Positions 27,673 to 36,867 of a DNA stretch of 64,000 nt are shown in pieces. The notes under the pieces were generated by a model. The model did not search any database. It was given only the letters and a program-made list of their open reading frames with translations, and was not told the origin of the DNA. A program made the translations under genes and the position numbers. The DNA is from Hyphomicrobiaceae bacterium (lineage in GTDB: Bacteria > Pseudomonadota > Alphaproteobacteria > Rhizobiales > Hyphomicrobiaceae), in NCBI GenBank assembly GCA_016793635.1, contig JAEUMD010000018.1:62001-126000 (forward strand), in the 5' to 3' direction. The stretch's first letter is position 1; the number at the start of each line of letters is the position of its first letter.

Positions 27673-29427
27673 ATGAAGCGGTATCGCTGGAGCGGGAAGT
27701 CTGGCCGGGGTGGTCTGTTTCTGACCATCGTCGCGATGGCGACGTTGTGCGGAGTTCCGGACTGGACCGGCACCTTGCTCACCGTTCCGGCGGCCGCTCA
27801 GGATGCAGGTAAGGAGGCGGCCGAGAAGGAGGCGTTCGAAGCGTCCAAGGAGCTCGGCACCATCGAGGCATGGGAAGCCTTCCTGACCAACTACCCGACC
27901 GGCTTCCGCGCTGACCTCGCGCGGGCGTATGTCAAGCGCCTCGCCGACAGCCCTGGCGCATCGCCACCCGCCGCCGGGGTTGCCGCACCACGCTCACCCG
28001 CCCCGGATGCGCCCTCGCCAGCAGAGGAAACCTCACTCACATCGCAGACCATCGAGGTCGGCAAGTGGCCGGAACGGGCAGCCTTCGACGGGCGCTCGCT
28101 CTGGGTGAGCGAGAGCGGCACGCGCTCGATTGTCGAGATCGACGTACAAAGGCGCCGGATAGGTAACCGCCACAAGGTCGGGCGGCTTCCGGTCGACATG
28201 GTCGCCACCGAAAACGGCGTCGTCTATGCGCTCGCCAGAACCGACAACACGATCTTCGCCGTGCCGCCAGATGGAAAGGCCGGCGATTTCGCCGAGGTAC
28301 CGAGATGCGCCGAGTTGATGAGCTATGCGGAGAACAACCTGTTCGTCGTCTCGAACCTCGACTGTAGCGCGCCCTCGGTGCTGACGCGCGTTTCCCATCT
28401 CAATGGCCGCAGTGCCAAGATAGCCGACGTCGCCGCCGGACCGACCGACATGAAGGCCGCCCACTCGCGTGTCTACATTGCCCATGGCACGACGCCGGGA
28501 CGCGCCCCGTTTGTTTCGGTCTTCGACCCAGCGACCGGCTCGGGGTGGGCGGCGCCCGACCTGCCGATCCATTATCCACGCCTTGCCGCCAACGAAACCG
28601 CGGTGTTCGTCGGTGGCGCCCCGCTGAACAGCACGAGTGGCATCGTCATCAAGCTCGACGCGGGCCAATCGCAATATGGCGCCCAGCGTCAGCTCCCCGA
28701 GCCCGTCGCCGCACTTGCTGCCGGAAACGGCTATGTCGTCGCCGCCGGCCGCCAGGGCACGCTGTTCGTGCTCGCCGCCGGAAATCTTTCGCTTCTTCGC
28801 ACCATTCATCCCGACGTCGCGCTGGAGCCGCACGACGTCGTTGTCATCGGTAATACGCTGGCCGTCGTCTCGTCGCGCGGGAACAACGTGGCAAGCGACA
28901 ACATCGTTGCTTTCGTCGATGGCTGGATGCCGGGCTCGGCCGCAACGTTTGCGCAACCACCGAGGGAAGCCGCACCTGCCCCGAGAACGCCCGACGCACC
29001 CCCGCGCCTCGTCTGCGCCAAGGGCTACAAGAAGGTTCGTGGTGAATGCGTGATGCTACAGAATTGCGGCGCCAACGCCTACCGCAGCCCCGAGGGCGAC
29101 TGCTACTGCAACAACGGCTACGAGATGAAGTCCGGCAAGTGCGTGCGCATCGCACGCAAACAGCCGGTGCGTGACAACTGTCCGGGCGACAGCGTGCTCA
29201 AGAATGGCAAATGCGTGAAGGAAAACGAGCCCGGCTACAAGCCTCCGGTGCGCGACAACTGCCCCGGCGACAGCGTGCTCAAGAATGGCAAATGCGTGAA
29301 GGAAGCAGAGCCCGACTTCAAGCCGCCGGTCAAATGCACGGGCGGTCAGCTCTACAGCTTGAGCCAGCAGAAATGCGTCTGTCAGGATGGCCTCAAGTGG
29401 AACGGACAGCGCTGCTATCTGCCGTGA
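27673..29427 (+). CDS. Secreted beta-propeller-like protein with C-terminal Cys-rich repeats
   Basis: The 584-residue product starts at ATG 27673 (ribosome binding site AGAAAGGG) and has a basic n-region and a hydrophobic segment (about residues 14-40) ending in PAAAQ, a likely signal peptide. A short helical region (about 45-95), a Pro-rich linker, and a long domain (about 120-435) with repeated WVSESG/VYALARTDN/VYIAHG strands suggest a beta-propeller of the YVTN/NHL kind. The C-terminal 145 residues hold Cys-rich modules of the form NCPGDSVLKNGKCVKE, two of them nearly identical 27-residue repeats. Function is unknown; cell-surface binding is plausible. Confidence 0.75.
   Translation: MKRYRWSGKSGRGGLFLTIVAMATLCGVPDWTGTLLTVPAAAQDAGKEAAEKEAFEASKELGTIEAWEAFLTNYPTGFRADLARAYVKRLADSPGASPPAAGVAAPRSPAPDAPSPAEETSLTSQTIEVGKWPERAAFDGRSLWVSESGTRSIVEIDVQRRRIGNRHKVGRLPVDMVATENGVVYALARTDNTIFAVPPDGKAGDFAEVPRCAELMSYAENNLFVVSNLDCSAPSVLTRVSHLNGRSAKIADVAAGPTDMKAAHSRVYIAHGTTPGRAPFVSVFDPATGSGWAAPDLPIHYPRLAANETAVFVGGAPLNSTSGIVIKLDAGQSQYGAQRQLPEPVAALAAGNGYVVAAGRQGTLFVLAAGNLSLLRTIHPDVALEPHDVVVIGNTLAVVSSRGNNVASDNIVAFVDGWMPGSAATFAQPPREAAPAPRTPDAPPRLVCAKGYKKVRGECVMLQNCGANAYRSPEGDCYCNNGYEMKSGKCVRIARKQPVRDNCPGDSVLKNGKCVKENEPGYKPPVRDNCPGDSVLKNGKCVKEAEPDFKPPVKCTGGQLYSLSQQKCVCQDGLKWNGQRCYLP
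29164..29325. repeat. Two tandem 81-bp repeats encoding Cys modules
   Basis: Copies at 29164-29244 and 29245-29325 are nearly identical at DNA level, differing mainly at the end (NEPGY versus AEPDF) and at a few synonymous sites. This indicates a recent in-frame duplication. Confidence 0.9.
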
Positions 29428-29454
29428 GGTGGTAGCGCACGCGGCAACGGGTCG

Positions 29455-30039
29455 TCACGTCGCTCCACTTGGTGCGATCCGTTCCGCCACGTAGGCCTCG
29501 AACCGCTTGCGCTCGTCCATGTTGGCGAAAGCATCTGTCGGAACGATCACGGCCGCGCCGGGGTCGGTCCAGAGCAGCAATGTGGCCGGCGCCTCGGTCA
29601 GCTCCTCGATAGCGGACCAGTAGGTGATCGAGCGTCCGTTCGGTCCGGAGGACGAGATACCCTCACTCGTGAGCGTGAAGCGGCGCGGGCCGATATAGCT
29701 GCCTCCCTCGCGCAACGCCCGCACCGCGTAGGCGCGTGTCAGGCGCTGCCCCACGATCCAGACGTACAGTAGGGCCAGCAACGATCCCGATAAGAAGGCC
29801 AGCAACGTGACCTCCGAGGGACCGAGCCAGGCATCCTCGACGAGCGGAATAGCGACGTCGTCTGCGAGCCATTGAAACCCGATGGAGGCAACGAGCACTA
29901 GAAGCCCGAGGCCGAGCCACATCAGACGGTTGCCGCCATCCGACAGGCGCTTCTGTACTGTCTTGCTGAAATCGGTGAAGTGCTCGTGCCGCAGCACGGC
30001 CTCGAACGTTAGCGTGTCCTCACTCGCCGCATTCGTCAT
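29455..30039 (-). CDS. YcxB-like membrane protein
   Basis: The 194-residue protein has a cytoplasmic N-terminus of about 38 residues, two transmembrane helices (about residues 39-60 and 75-97) and a C-terminal soluble domain with the YcxB-like pattern FTLTSEGISSSGPNGRSITYWSAIEEL and a final helix DERKRFEAYV. Function of the family is not known. Its start overlaps the folP stop by 4 nt (ATGA), so the two are translationally coupled in one operon. Confidence 0.75.
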   Translation of the reverse strand: MTNAASEDTLTFEAVLRHEHFTDFSKTVQKRLSDGGNRLMWLGLGLLVLVASIGFQWLADDVAIPLVEDAWLGPSEVTLLAFLSGSLLALLYVWIVGQRLTRAYAVRALREGGSYIGPRRFTLTSEGISSSGPNGRSITYWSAIEELTEAPATLLLWTDPGAAVIVPTDAFANMDERKRFEAYVAERIAPSGAT

Positions 30040-31148
30040 AGCGTCGTCCTCGGCTGTGCGGCAGCCTCGCTACCCATGATCGCGGCCTGCCAGACGCTCA
30101 CCGCCTGCCGCGTCGCCGCGACATCGTGCACCCGAACGATCTGCACGCCCTGTGCGATCGACGACAGCGCCGCGGCGAGAGAGCCTGGAACGCGCTCCGC
30201 AGGATTGTCGACGTTGCAGAGCTGGCCGATGAGTTTCTTGCGCGATGCGCCGAGCAGCACCGGCACGCCGAGGCCGTGATAGAGGCTCATCATCGAGAGC
30301 ACTGCGACATTGTGATGGAGATGCTTACCGAAACCGATGCCCGGATCGACGACGATTTTTGCATTGGGGATTCCGGCTGCCTCGCACGCCTGCACGCGCC
30401 GCTCGAGGAAATCGAAAACGTCGAGCGCAACATCGGTGTATTGCGGGTTGTCGTTCATCGTCTTCGGGTCGCCTTGGGCGTGCATCAGCATCACGGGCAA
30501 GCCCGTCTCGGCTGCGGTCTCGAGCGCTGCCGGATCGTGCGTCAGAGCCGAGACGTCGTTCAGGATGTCGGCACCCGCCGCAGCGGCGCGGCGCATCACC
30601 TCGGCCTTGCGTGTATCTACGGAGATCAACGCATCGGTCTTGCCGCGCAACCGCTCGAGCACGGGGATCACGCGGCGAAGCTCCTCGTCGAGCGGTACGG
30701 CATCAGAGCCGGGGCGTGTCGATTCACCGCCGATGTCGAGAATATCCGCGCCTTCATCCACCAGCCGCAGGGCGTGGTCGACGGCATGACGCGTCGTCGC
30801 ATGGCGACCACCGTCGGAGAAGCTGTCCGGCGTGACGTTGACGATACCCATGATCGATGGCGCCGAAAGATCGAGCCCGGCGAGGCGCGGGCGCGGCGCC
30901 ATGATCCGCTCGATCAGATCCGACGCTGTGAGCGTGTGGCGTCCCCAGTCGCGCTCCATGAATTCGCCAAGGCCGACGACGCGGCGTGAAACCTTGTCGC
31001 GCGTCCCGCGTTCGATCACCTCGAGCGCAGAGAAGGCGAGATCGAGGCCGGCAAGCTTGAAGCCGCCCCATACTTCGTCCTGATCCTGGCGCACCGGGTA
31101 GATGCCGACCGGCCTGACGTAGAGAGTGCGCTGCATGCCCTGTTCCAT
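30036..31148 (-). CDS. folP: Dihydropteroate synthase FolP with N-terminal extension
   Basis: FolP joins p-aminobenzoate to 6-hydroxymethyl-dihydropterin diphosphate in folate synthesis. The TIM-barrel core carries the signatures IMGIVNVTPDSFSDGG, DIGGESTRPGS, DVSALTHD, DPGIGFGKH and GASRKKLIG. The product has 370 residues against about 280 for the family because of an N-terminal extension of about 95 residues (YVRPVGIYPVR and GFKLAGLDLAFSALEVIER), which is not a catalytic part of FolP. The start at 31148 follows AAAAGG; an ATG at 31136 is an alternative. The YcxB-like gene overlaps its stop. Confidence 0.95.
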   Translation of the reverse strand: MEQGMQRTLYVRPVGIYPVRQDQDEVWGGFKLAGLDLAFSALEVIERGTRDKVSRRVVGLGEFMERDWGRHTLTASDLIERIMAPRPRLAGLDLSAPSIMGIVNVTPDSFSDGGRHATTRHAVDHALRLVDEGADILDIGGESTRPGSDAVPLDEELRRVIPVLERLRGKTDALISVDTRKAEVMRRAAAAGADILNDVSALTHDPAALETAAETGLPVMLMHAQGDPKTMNDNPQYTDVALDVFDFLERRVQACEAAGIPNAKIVVDPGIGFGKHLHHNVAVLSMMSLYHGLGVPVLLGASRKKLIGQLCNVDNPAERVPGSLAAALSSIAQGVQIVRVHDVAATRQAVSVWQAAIMGSEAAAQPRTTL

Positions 31149-31273
31149 CCCATCCTTTTGTCCGGGCACTTGTAACGCCGACAAGCCTTTCCGACCACGA
31201 AAGACGATCGACGGAAACCCGCCTGCACATGCGTTCTCATAGCATTCACGTCAACGTACCAAGGAGCCCCCCG

Positions 31274-31585
31274 ATGAAACATCTCACTCTCGCCGTATTC
31301 GGCGCCGCCGCTTTGATGGCAACGGCAGGTGCGGCTTTCGCCGCCCCGGCAGCCGGCCTCTCCAAGGCGTTCGGCGGTGAGGCTGGCGTCTCCAGCGGCG
31401 TCATCCAGGTGCACGGCCGGCATGGCTATTGTGCACTCGGGCCGGGCGGCTGGCACCGCACACCCGCACGCGGCGTCCGCATCGCCTGCCGCCCCCCGCG
31501 TCCGCGCGGCGCGTTCTGGATCTGGAAGCACGATGGGCCGCGGGCCGGCTGGTATCACCGCCGTGACCGCCACTGGTCGCGCTAA
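31274..31585 (+). CDS. Small secreted basic protein
   Basis: The 103-residue product starts MKHLTLAVFGAAALMATAG with a Sec signal peptide cleaved near AFAAP. The mature part is rich in Gly, His, Arg and Trp (HGRHGYCALGPGGWHR and a WIWKHDGPRAGWYH tail), with two cysteines, a type common among Hyphomicrobiales secreted proteins of unknown role. AAGGAG lies 7 nt before the ATG. It is divergent from folP. Confidence 0.75.
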   Translation: MKHLTLAVFGAAALMATAGAAFAAPAAGLSKAFGGEAGVSSGVIQVHGRHGYCALGPGGWHRTPARGVRIACRPPRPRGAFWIWKHDGPRAGWYHRRDRHWSR

Positions 31586-31933
31586 CGCGAATTCGACATC
31601 GATGGAAGCCTAGAGTGTTTTCATCTCGAATTATCGCACTCCACCGAACTGACGCGGGGGCGGCACGACGCGCCGCCCCCGTTCTCCCGTGGAACCTCGG
31701 ACGTCCGACGAGCCGGGCTCGCTTTAAGTCGCGAGCAACACTGAGGACAGACGTCTCTCATCTCGCCGACCAGCGTCACTATTATCGCTTGCAGCCCTTG
31801 CGCGCGCCGCTGAGGCGTTTAGCGCACCGGCCAACGTCACACCGTTCCGGGACATTGCACTTGCTGAACGGAACCAAATGGGCAGCCGGCGCGTCTTGCC
31901 CCGTCGAATGGAATCGCGACGGGAGCATATGCG
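31586..31933. other. 348-bp intergenic region before the ABC transporter
   Basis: No gene is supported. It contains the hairpin at 31655-31681 and presumably the promoter for the BclA-like transporter gene. Short frames on both strands lack ribosome binding sites. Confidence 0.4.
31655..31681 (+). terminator. Probable terminator of the small secreted gene
   Basis: A 9-bp stem (CGGGGGCGG/CCGCCCCCG) with a 9-nt loop lies 70 bp after the stop at 31585. The T-run after it is poor (TTCTCC). Confidence 0.45.
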
Positions 31934-33814
31934 ATGGCGTCAGATGTGGCGGCTTCAAATCCCGAGGTTGATCCCGATGCGCCGCCTGCAAGGCCCGAGA
32001 CAGATTTGCGCCGGGCGCTTGTCCGACGATTTTTCAAGGCGTCTCTCGGTTTCTGGTCGCGGCAAAATCCCAAGAGTTATGGGCTTTCGCTCGGCCTGCT
32101 CGCGATAATCATCCTTGGGCTCGGCGCTTCCTATGCGATGAACCTGTGGAACCGCGAGATCTTCGACGCTTTGCAGCAGAAGGACGCGGCGCGCGTCAGT
32201 TGGCTTTCCGGAGCTTACTTCGCACTCCTCGCGTTCAGCGTCGGTCTGAGTGTCACACAGGTCTATGCGCGCACCACGTTGCAGCGCCATTGGCGCGCCT
32301 GGCTCAGCGGCCGCATCATGGACCGCTGGCTTTCCAACGGGCGCTACTATCAGCTCAATCTCGTTCCTGGCGACCACACGAATCCTGAGTCACGCATCGT
32401 CGATGACGTGCGCCTCGCGACCGAGTCGCCGGTCGACTTCGTCAGCGGCATCATCCAGGCTTTCCTGTCTGCGGCGACGTTCATGGTCGTGCTTTGGACA
32501 CTTGGCGGGTCCCTCGACATCAGTATCGGCTCGCTCGAGATGAAGGTACCGGGGTTCCTCGTCATCGCCGCGCTGCTCTACGCTCTCATCGCCAGTGGCG
32601 CCATGCTCGTCATCGGCCGGAAATTTGTGCACGCATCCGAAACGAAAAACGAAGCGGAAGCCGAGTACCGCTACACCATCACGCGCCTCCGCGAGAACGG
32701 TGAGAGCATCGCGCTCATCCGCGGCGAAGATGAAGAGCGTGCGGGCGTCGATCGCGGGCTGGACAAGGTCGTGGCGTCCTGGCGCGACATCACATGGCAG
32801 ACGATGAAGACGACGATGGTGTCGCAGACTTCGAGTTACATAGCTCCTGTGCTGCCGATCATCCTGTGCGCTCCAAAACTGCTTGCCGGTACCATGTCAC
32901 TCGGCGAAGTGATGCAGGCCGCGTCCGCATTCACCATCGTGCAGGGCGCGTTCAACTGGCTCGTAGACAATTATCCGCGCATGGCCGATTGGACGGCGTC
33001 CGCGAGCCGTGTCTCATCTTTACTCGTCGCACTCGACGGTCTCGACGAAGCAGAACAGGACGTGGCGCGACGCATCACCATCCGCCAGGAGCCGACGGAT
33101 GCCGCGTTACGGTTAGAGAACGTTTCCGTCCATCTCAACGACGGGTCGGCCGTCGTCAGCGACACGGATGTCGTCGTCATGCCGGGCGAGCGTGTGCTCG
33201 TCGCGGGCGAATCGGGCTCGGGCAAGAGCACCCTTGTGCGCGCAATAGCGGGGCTCTGGCCATGGGGCGGTGGTACCGTGACGGTCAAGAGCGGAGCGAA
33301 AATGTTCCTGCTGCCGCAACGGCCCTATGTTCCGACAGGAACCTTGCGCCGCGCTGCGGCCTACCCGGAGGCGGCGGATGCGTTCCCCATCGAGGACATC
33401 GCGACGGCGTTTGAAAAGGTCGGTCTCGGCCCGCATATCGAAAAGCTCGAGGTGGTGGCGCCGTGGGATCAAACCCTGTCGGGTGGGGAAAAGCAGAGGC
33501 TCGCGTTCGCCCGCATCCTCATTCACAAGCCCGATATCGTCGTTCTCGATGAAGCAACCGCGGCACTCGACACGAAGAGCCAGCTCCACCTGATGGAACT
33601 GCTCGTTTCGCAGGACGGCTTGACGGTGTTGAGCGTTGGACATCGCGAGGAGCTCGAGCAATTCCATTCGCGCCGCATCGAGCTCGAGCGGCGCGAGGGT
33701 GGCGCCAAACTGGTCCGCGACATCGAGCTTGGGCCGCCGGTACGAGTCGCTGCCTGGCGGCGGCTACGCGGGCTGGCGTCGTCGGGGGCAAAATTGTTGA
33801 GGAGAGGTGCGTAG
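31934..33814 (+). CDS. SbmA/BacA-like peptide ABC transporter (membrane and ATPase domains fused, BclA type)
   Basis: The 626-residue protein joins an SbmA/BacA-like membrane domain (about residues 35-370, several helices, with GRYYQLNL and DNPDQRI-like HTNPESRIVDDVR) to an ABC ATPase domain. Walker A GESGSGKST, the signature LSGGEKQRLAFARIL, Walker B VVLDEATAALD and the H-loop histidine (VGHREE) are intact. This architecture is that of BclA in Bradyrhizobium and of YddA, which import antimicrobial or NCR-type peptides. GGGAG precedes the ATG at a good distance. The gene is not in an obvious operon. Peptide uptake is inferred from the family. Confidence 0.9.
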   Translation: MASDVAASNPEVDPDAPPARPETDLRRALVRRFFKASLGFWSRQNPKSYGLSLGLLAIIILGLGASYAMNLWNREIFDALQQKDAARVSWLSGAYFALLAFSVGLSVTQVYARTTLQRHWRAWLSGRIMDRWLSNGRYYQLNLVPGDHTNPESRIVDDVRLATESPVDFVSGIIQAFLSAATFMVVLWTLGGSLDISIGSLEMKVPGFLVIAALLYALIASGAMLVIGRKFVHASETKNEAEAEYRYTITRLRENGESIALIRGEDEERAGVDRGLDKVVASWRDITWQTMKTTMVSQTSSYIAPVLPIILCAPKLLAGTMSLGEVMQAASAFTIVQGAFNWLVDNYPRMADWTASASRVSSLLVALDGLDEAEQDVARRITIRQEPTDAALRLENVSVHLNDGSAVVSDTDVVVMPGERVLVAGESGSGKSTLVRAIAGLWPWGGGTVTVKSGAKMFLLPQRPYVPTGTLRRAAAYPEAADAFPIEDIATAFEKVGLGPHIEKLEVVAPWDQTLSGGEKQRLAFARILIHKPDIVVLDEATAALDTKSQLHLMELLVSQDGLTVLSVGHREELEQFHSRRIELERREGGAKLVRDIELGPPVRVAAWRRLRGLASSGAKLLRRGA

Positions 33815-34099
33815 CGGGCGAACCGGTGCTGCCGTGTCACCGTCCAACTCCTGCTCCAGCTCGACAATAACGTCCGACATCGCGCGGATCGCGGCCGAAT
33901 AGGGAAATTGCGCGGTCGTCGACGAAACCTCGAAAGCAGATAGCCAGCCGAGTCGCCTCGCCTGATGCCTGCGGGCTGTTCGCGTCCCTGCCCTTTTCTG
34001 ATCTCACCGAGGGGCGCGGAAGTCTTGTGCCAGAACCTCAACAGGCCCCAACCCAGTCTGCGGCGAAAAACAAGGCTCCTGTCGGATCGCGATTTGATC

Positions 34100-35137
34100 T
34101 CAACCCGGCTGGCATGTCAGGAAAGTATCGCGGAGATTGTCACAGCGGCTGAATATACTGGCACCTTCGCAAACTCTGAAAGTTCGGTACTGGCAGCTCG
34201 TATTCGCCGGGCAATCGAGCGCCTCGGTGGTCGCACCACACCAGCCGCCGGGCGCTGCAACGCCGCGCCGACCACTGTAATTGATCACGATGGGACCGTA
34301 CCTCGTCACCATCCCGTTCCCGTTCGCAGCATTCACGGTGATGGTGAAATTCGCAGTGCTACGCTCGTGCGATGGAACGCACCCGTCGCCCGTTGGCCCT
34401 GCTACGGGGCCACCGCCAAAGTGCGCGTTACGGAACGTCGCGTAGGGCGGGCTCGCCACGGCGCCGGCAAACTCCTCGTCAGAAGCAGGTGTCATCGTCG
34501 CAGTCCTGTGCTGCGCGAGGTCACTCTGGTGATCGGTGCAAGAGTACTGGTATTCTCGGCCCGTTGCGAAAATGCGCGCGACTCCGCTCTCGCTGTCTCC
34601 TGCGGTCGCCGCAACGACGAAGCGTCGATCTGGCGCGACGTTGTTGACCGTTATGCCCTGCGGCGGGACGACGGTTGAGCCCACTTGCAAGCCGTCTGCC
34701 GCGCGATAGAAATTCAAAGTCACCTGAACGAATGACGGTGCAGTTGTATCGACCGGGTTCGGGGGCGGCGTGTTGGCCAACTGGCAATTCGGATCTCGAC
34801 GGGAGCCTGCAAGCTTATTCTCGGCCCATACGCGCTCGCGTTCCGCTCCATCGACACAAACGAAATCTCCGGGCCCCGCTTCACGCCAAACGTAACCGAA
34901 CAGACAGGCGCCAGGGTGCGGGTGATTGATATCGCGCCGTTGGTCCCGCGTCGCATTGTCGGTGGCGACCGTTGCACGGCGATCTCCTGTTACGCAGACG
35001 CGGTCGCCGGGAAAAGCTTCGCGCCAGACGAAACCGAAAACGCATTGGTCTGGCCCGTAAGGGCAGGCGCTGGAAGCGGTGGCAATCGAAACGAAACCAA
35101 AAAACACAGCGACGAACTTGGAAATTCGGGCGGACAT
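34100..35137 (-). CDS. Secreted protein with two Cys-VWREA modules
   Basis: The product (345 residues from ATG 35137) has a signal peptide (MSARISKFVAVFFGFVSIAT, cleavage near ASSA). Directly after it come two similar modules of about 45 residues with the pattern C-x-FG[FY]VWREAxPGDxVCV followed by an Arg/Asn-rich helix. The rest is a probable beta-rich domain (about residues 120-345) with four or more disulfide candidates, ending CRDNLRDTFLTC-like (CDNLRDTFLTC). The role is unknown. Its leader region is strikingly AT-rich, and the gene is less GC-rich than its neighbours, which may mean recent acquisition. Confidence 0.75.
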   Translation of the reverse strand: MSARISKFVAVFFGFVSIATASSACPYGPDQCVFGFVWREAFPGDRVCVTGDRRATVATDNATRDQRRDINHPHPGACLFGYVWREAGPGDFVCVDGAERERVWAENKLAGSRRDPNCQLANTPPPNPVDTTAPSFVQVTLNFYRAADGLQVGSTVVPPQGITVNNVAPDRRFVVAATAGDSESGVARIFATGREYQYSCTDHQSDLAQHRTATMTPASDEEFAGAVASPPYATFRNAHFGGGPVAGPTGDGCVPSHERSTANFTITVNAANGNGMVTRYGPIVINYSGRRGVAAPGGWCGATTEALDCPANTSCQYRTFRVCEGASIFSRCDNLRDTFLTCQPG

Positions 35138-35171
35138 GCGGACCACCAGCAAAAAAACAATGATTAATAAA

Positions 35172-35198
35172 AATATACCTTTCTTTCCATTCCCACAA
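35172..35198 (-). promoter_or_regulatory. Possible sigma70-like promoter in an AT-rich leader
   Basis: On the minus strand TTGTGG (35198-35193) and TATATT (35177-35172) are 15 nt apart, about 35 bp before the ATG at 35137, in a stretch that is mostly A and T. The spacing is short, so this is tentative. Confidence 0.3.
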
Positions 35199-35228
35199 GC
35201 TGCACTTGCACTTGATGTTCCAAAACAG

Positions 35229-35258
35229 AAGGGCGGAGACCGCTAGATCTCCGCCCTT
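35229..35258 (-). terminator. Rho-independent terminator of the 35295-35681 gene
   Basis: An 11-bp perfect stem (AAGGGCGGAGA/TCTCCGCCCTT) with an 8-nt loop is followed on the minus strand by CTGTTTTGG. It lies 36 bp after the stop codon. Confidence 0.8.
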
Positions 35259-35294
35259 GCACAGGGTTTCACTGCAGAACTTGCGTGCCTGGGC

Positions 35295-35681
35295 TCACTT
35301 GGCCTGCTGTGCGGCGGCGACCTGATCGAGAACGCTGATCGTCATCGAGACCGCCGACGGCTCGCACGAGAACTGCATCGTCTTTCCCTCGGCATTGTCG
35401 ATGCGGGCTGCGCGCGTCGGAATGACCGGGATCGTGACGCGCGTTGCGGCGCCCTTCACCGAGTCGAGCTCGTTCGATTCAGCCATCAGGACCGTCAGGT
35501 CACAGATACCGCCCTTGGCGAGATAATAAGCGATGGCATGCTTGCTGCCGACCTCGAAGCTGACGCCCTGCTTCGGCTTCATCGTGACATCGCCCTCACC
35601 TGCCATGGCCGGCACGGCGATAGCCAGCGCCAGACCCGCGGAAAACGCTGCGACAACACCCTTGCGCGAAAGGTTCATCAT
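35295..35681 (-). CDS. Small secreted/periplasmic hypothetical protein
   Basis: The 128-residue product starts MMNLSRKGVVAAFSAGLALA with a Sec signal peptide cleaved near AMAGE. The mature domain (about 100 residues) has two cysteines (GICDLTV and QFSCEPSAV), probably one disulfide, and alternating strands; no family name can be given. AGGAG precedes the ATG at 35681 by 7 nt. It has its own strong terminator and probably its own promoter in the gap before the HAD gene. Confidence 0.75.
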   Translation of the reverse strand: MMNLSRKGVVAAFSAGLALAIAVPAMAGEGDVTMKPKQGVSFEVGSKHAIAYYLAKGGICDLTVLMAESNELDSVKGAATRVTIPVIPTRAARIDNAEGKTMQFSCEPSAVSMTISVLDQVAAAQQAK

Positions 35682-35944
35682 GGTCGTGCTCCTTGTCGTA
35701 TGAGCCCCATCCGGGGGAGGTCGGGGTTCACTTGGCCGCGGCTTCTGCGTCGAAGGCAACTCACCGTCGCCGTGGCGGCCGTGGCGCTGATGTAGTTCAT
35801 TGAGGCGCGTAGGAAAAAGGGCGATTATCGCAACGCAGCAATACGCGCTTCGCAGCGCGGAACCGTCACAGCCCGCACGGGTGGGAAATGCATGACCCGA
35901 TGGTGGCCTGGGAGGCCCCCCGACCACTGCCCAAAAAGGGAGTC

Positions 35945-36688
35945 TCAGCCAACGGGCGCCGTCGCGTGTAGGCGGCTCAGCGCGGCGATGATGGCGGCAC
36001 CGTCCTCGCCCAGCTCGGCAAGTGTTCCGGTGACCGAAAGAGCGCTCTCGAACCGCTGATGCGCGGTGTAGGCACTCTTGGTGACAACCGTCGCAAGCCC
36101 GGCACCGCGCGCGGACTGGAGGCCGTTGATCGAATCTTCGAGGGCGAGGCAGCGCTCCGCCGGCAGGCCGAGCCGCTCGAGCGCCAGCAGGAAGACGTCA
36201 GGCGCCGGCTTCTTCTTCCGCACCATGTCGCCGGCGGCGATCACCTCGAACAGGTCCAGCCCCTCGGGCCCGAGCGTTGCCCGCAGCAGGCTCTCCACGT
36301 TCGGCAGGCTGGTGGTGGTGGCGATGGCGAGGCGCACGCCGGCCCCGCGCGCGGCGCGGATCACCGCCTCGACGCCCGGACGCAGCTCCAGCCCGCCCGA
36401 CGCGACCATCTGGTTGTAGATGTCGGTCTTGCGCCGGTGCATCGCGGCGATTGCGTCGGCCATTTCCCCGCCCGCAGACGCCTTCGGCACCATCGCGGGG
36501 CTCGCCGTGGCGATGTAATGGGCGATCCGCTCTTTGCCGCCGGTCACGTCGAGCAGGCGCCCGTAGAGGGACTGGTCCCATTCCCAGTCGAGGCCCATCT
36601 CCCGGAACACGTCGTTGAACGCCGCCCGATGCACCTCCTCGGTCTCGGCCAACGTCCCGTCGACATCTAAAATCAGGGCTTCGAGCAT
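35945..36688 (-). CDS. HAD-superfamily hydrolase, CbbY/beta-phosphoglucomutase-like
   Basis: The 247-residue product is a HAD hydrolase with motif I DVDGTLAETEE (nucleophile Asp8 and Asp10), motif II IATTTS, motif III KKKPAPDVF and motif IV ALEDSINGLQSA. The helical cap after motif I resembles CbbY, the xylulose-1,5-bisphosphate phosphatase that protects Rubisco, and related phosphoglucomutases. Whether it acts on a Rubisco inhibitor cannot be told, as no Calvin cycle gene is in the window. GGAGG precedes the ATG at 36688. It is divergent from purL. Confidence 0.88.
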   Translation of the reverse strand: MLEALILDVDGTLAETEEVHRAAFNDVFREMGLDWEWDQSLYGRLLDVTGGKERIAHYIATASPAMVPKASAGGEMADAIAAMHRRKTDIYNQMVASGGLELRPGVEAVIRAARGAGVRLAIATTTSLPNVESLLRATLGPEGLDLFEVIAAGDMVRKKKPAPDVFLLALERLGLPAERCLALEDSINGLQSARGAGLATVVTKSAYTAHQRFESALSVTGTLAELGEDGAAIIAALSRLHATAPVG

Positions 36689-36867
36689 TGTTTTGCGGCC
36701 TCCTCCAAGACTTTTCGCCATCCGAGCACGCCAAATCCCGATCTGGCAGGTGAACAATCGTCTCACCCCCTGCGAAAGGCCGCGAAGGCGTTGAGACAAG
36801 CCCGGTCACTGGCGCTATAAGTCCGCCCGAACAGTATGACCGCCGACCGAGGCTCCAGGACCGGATC

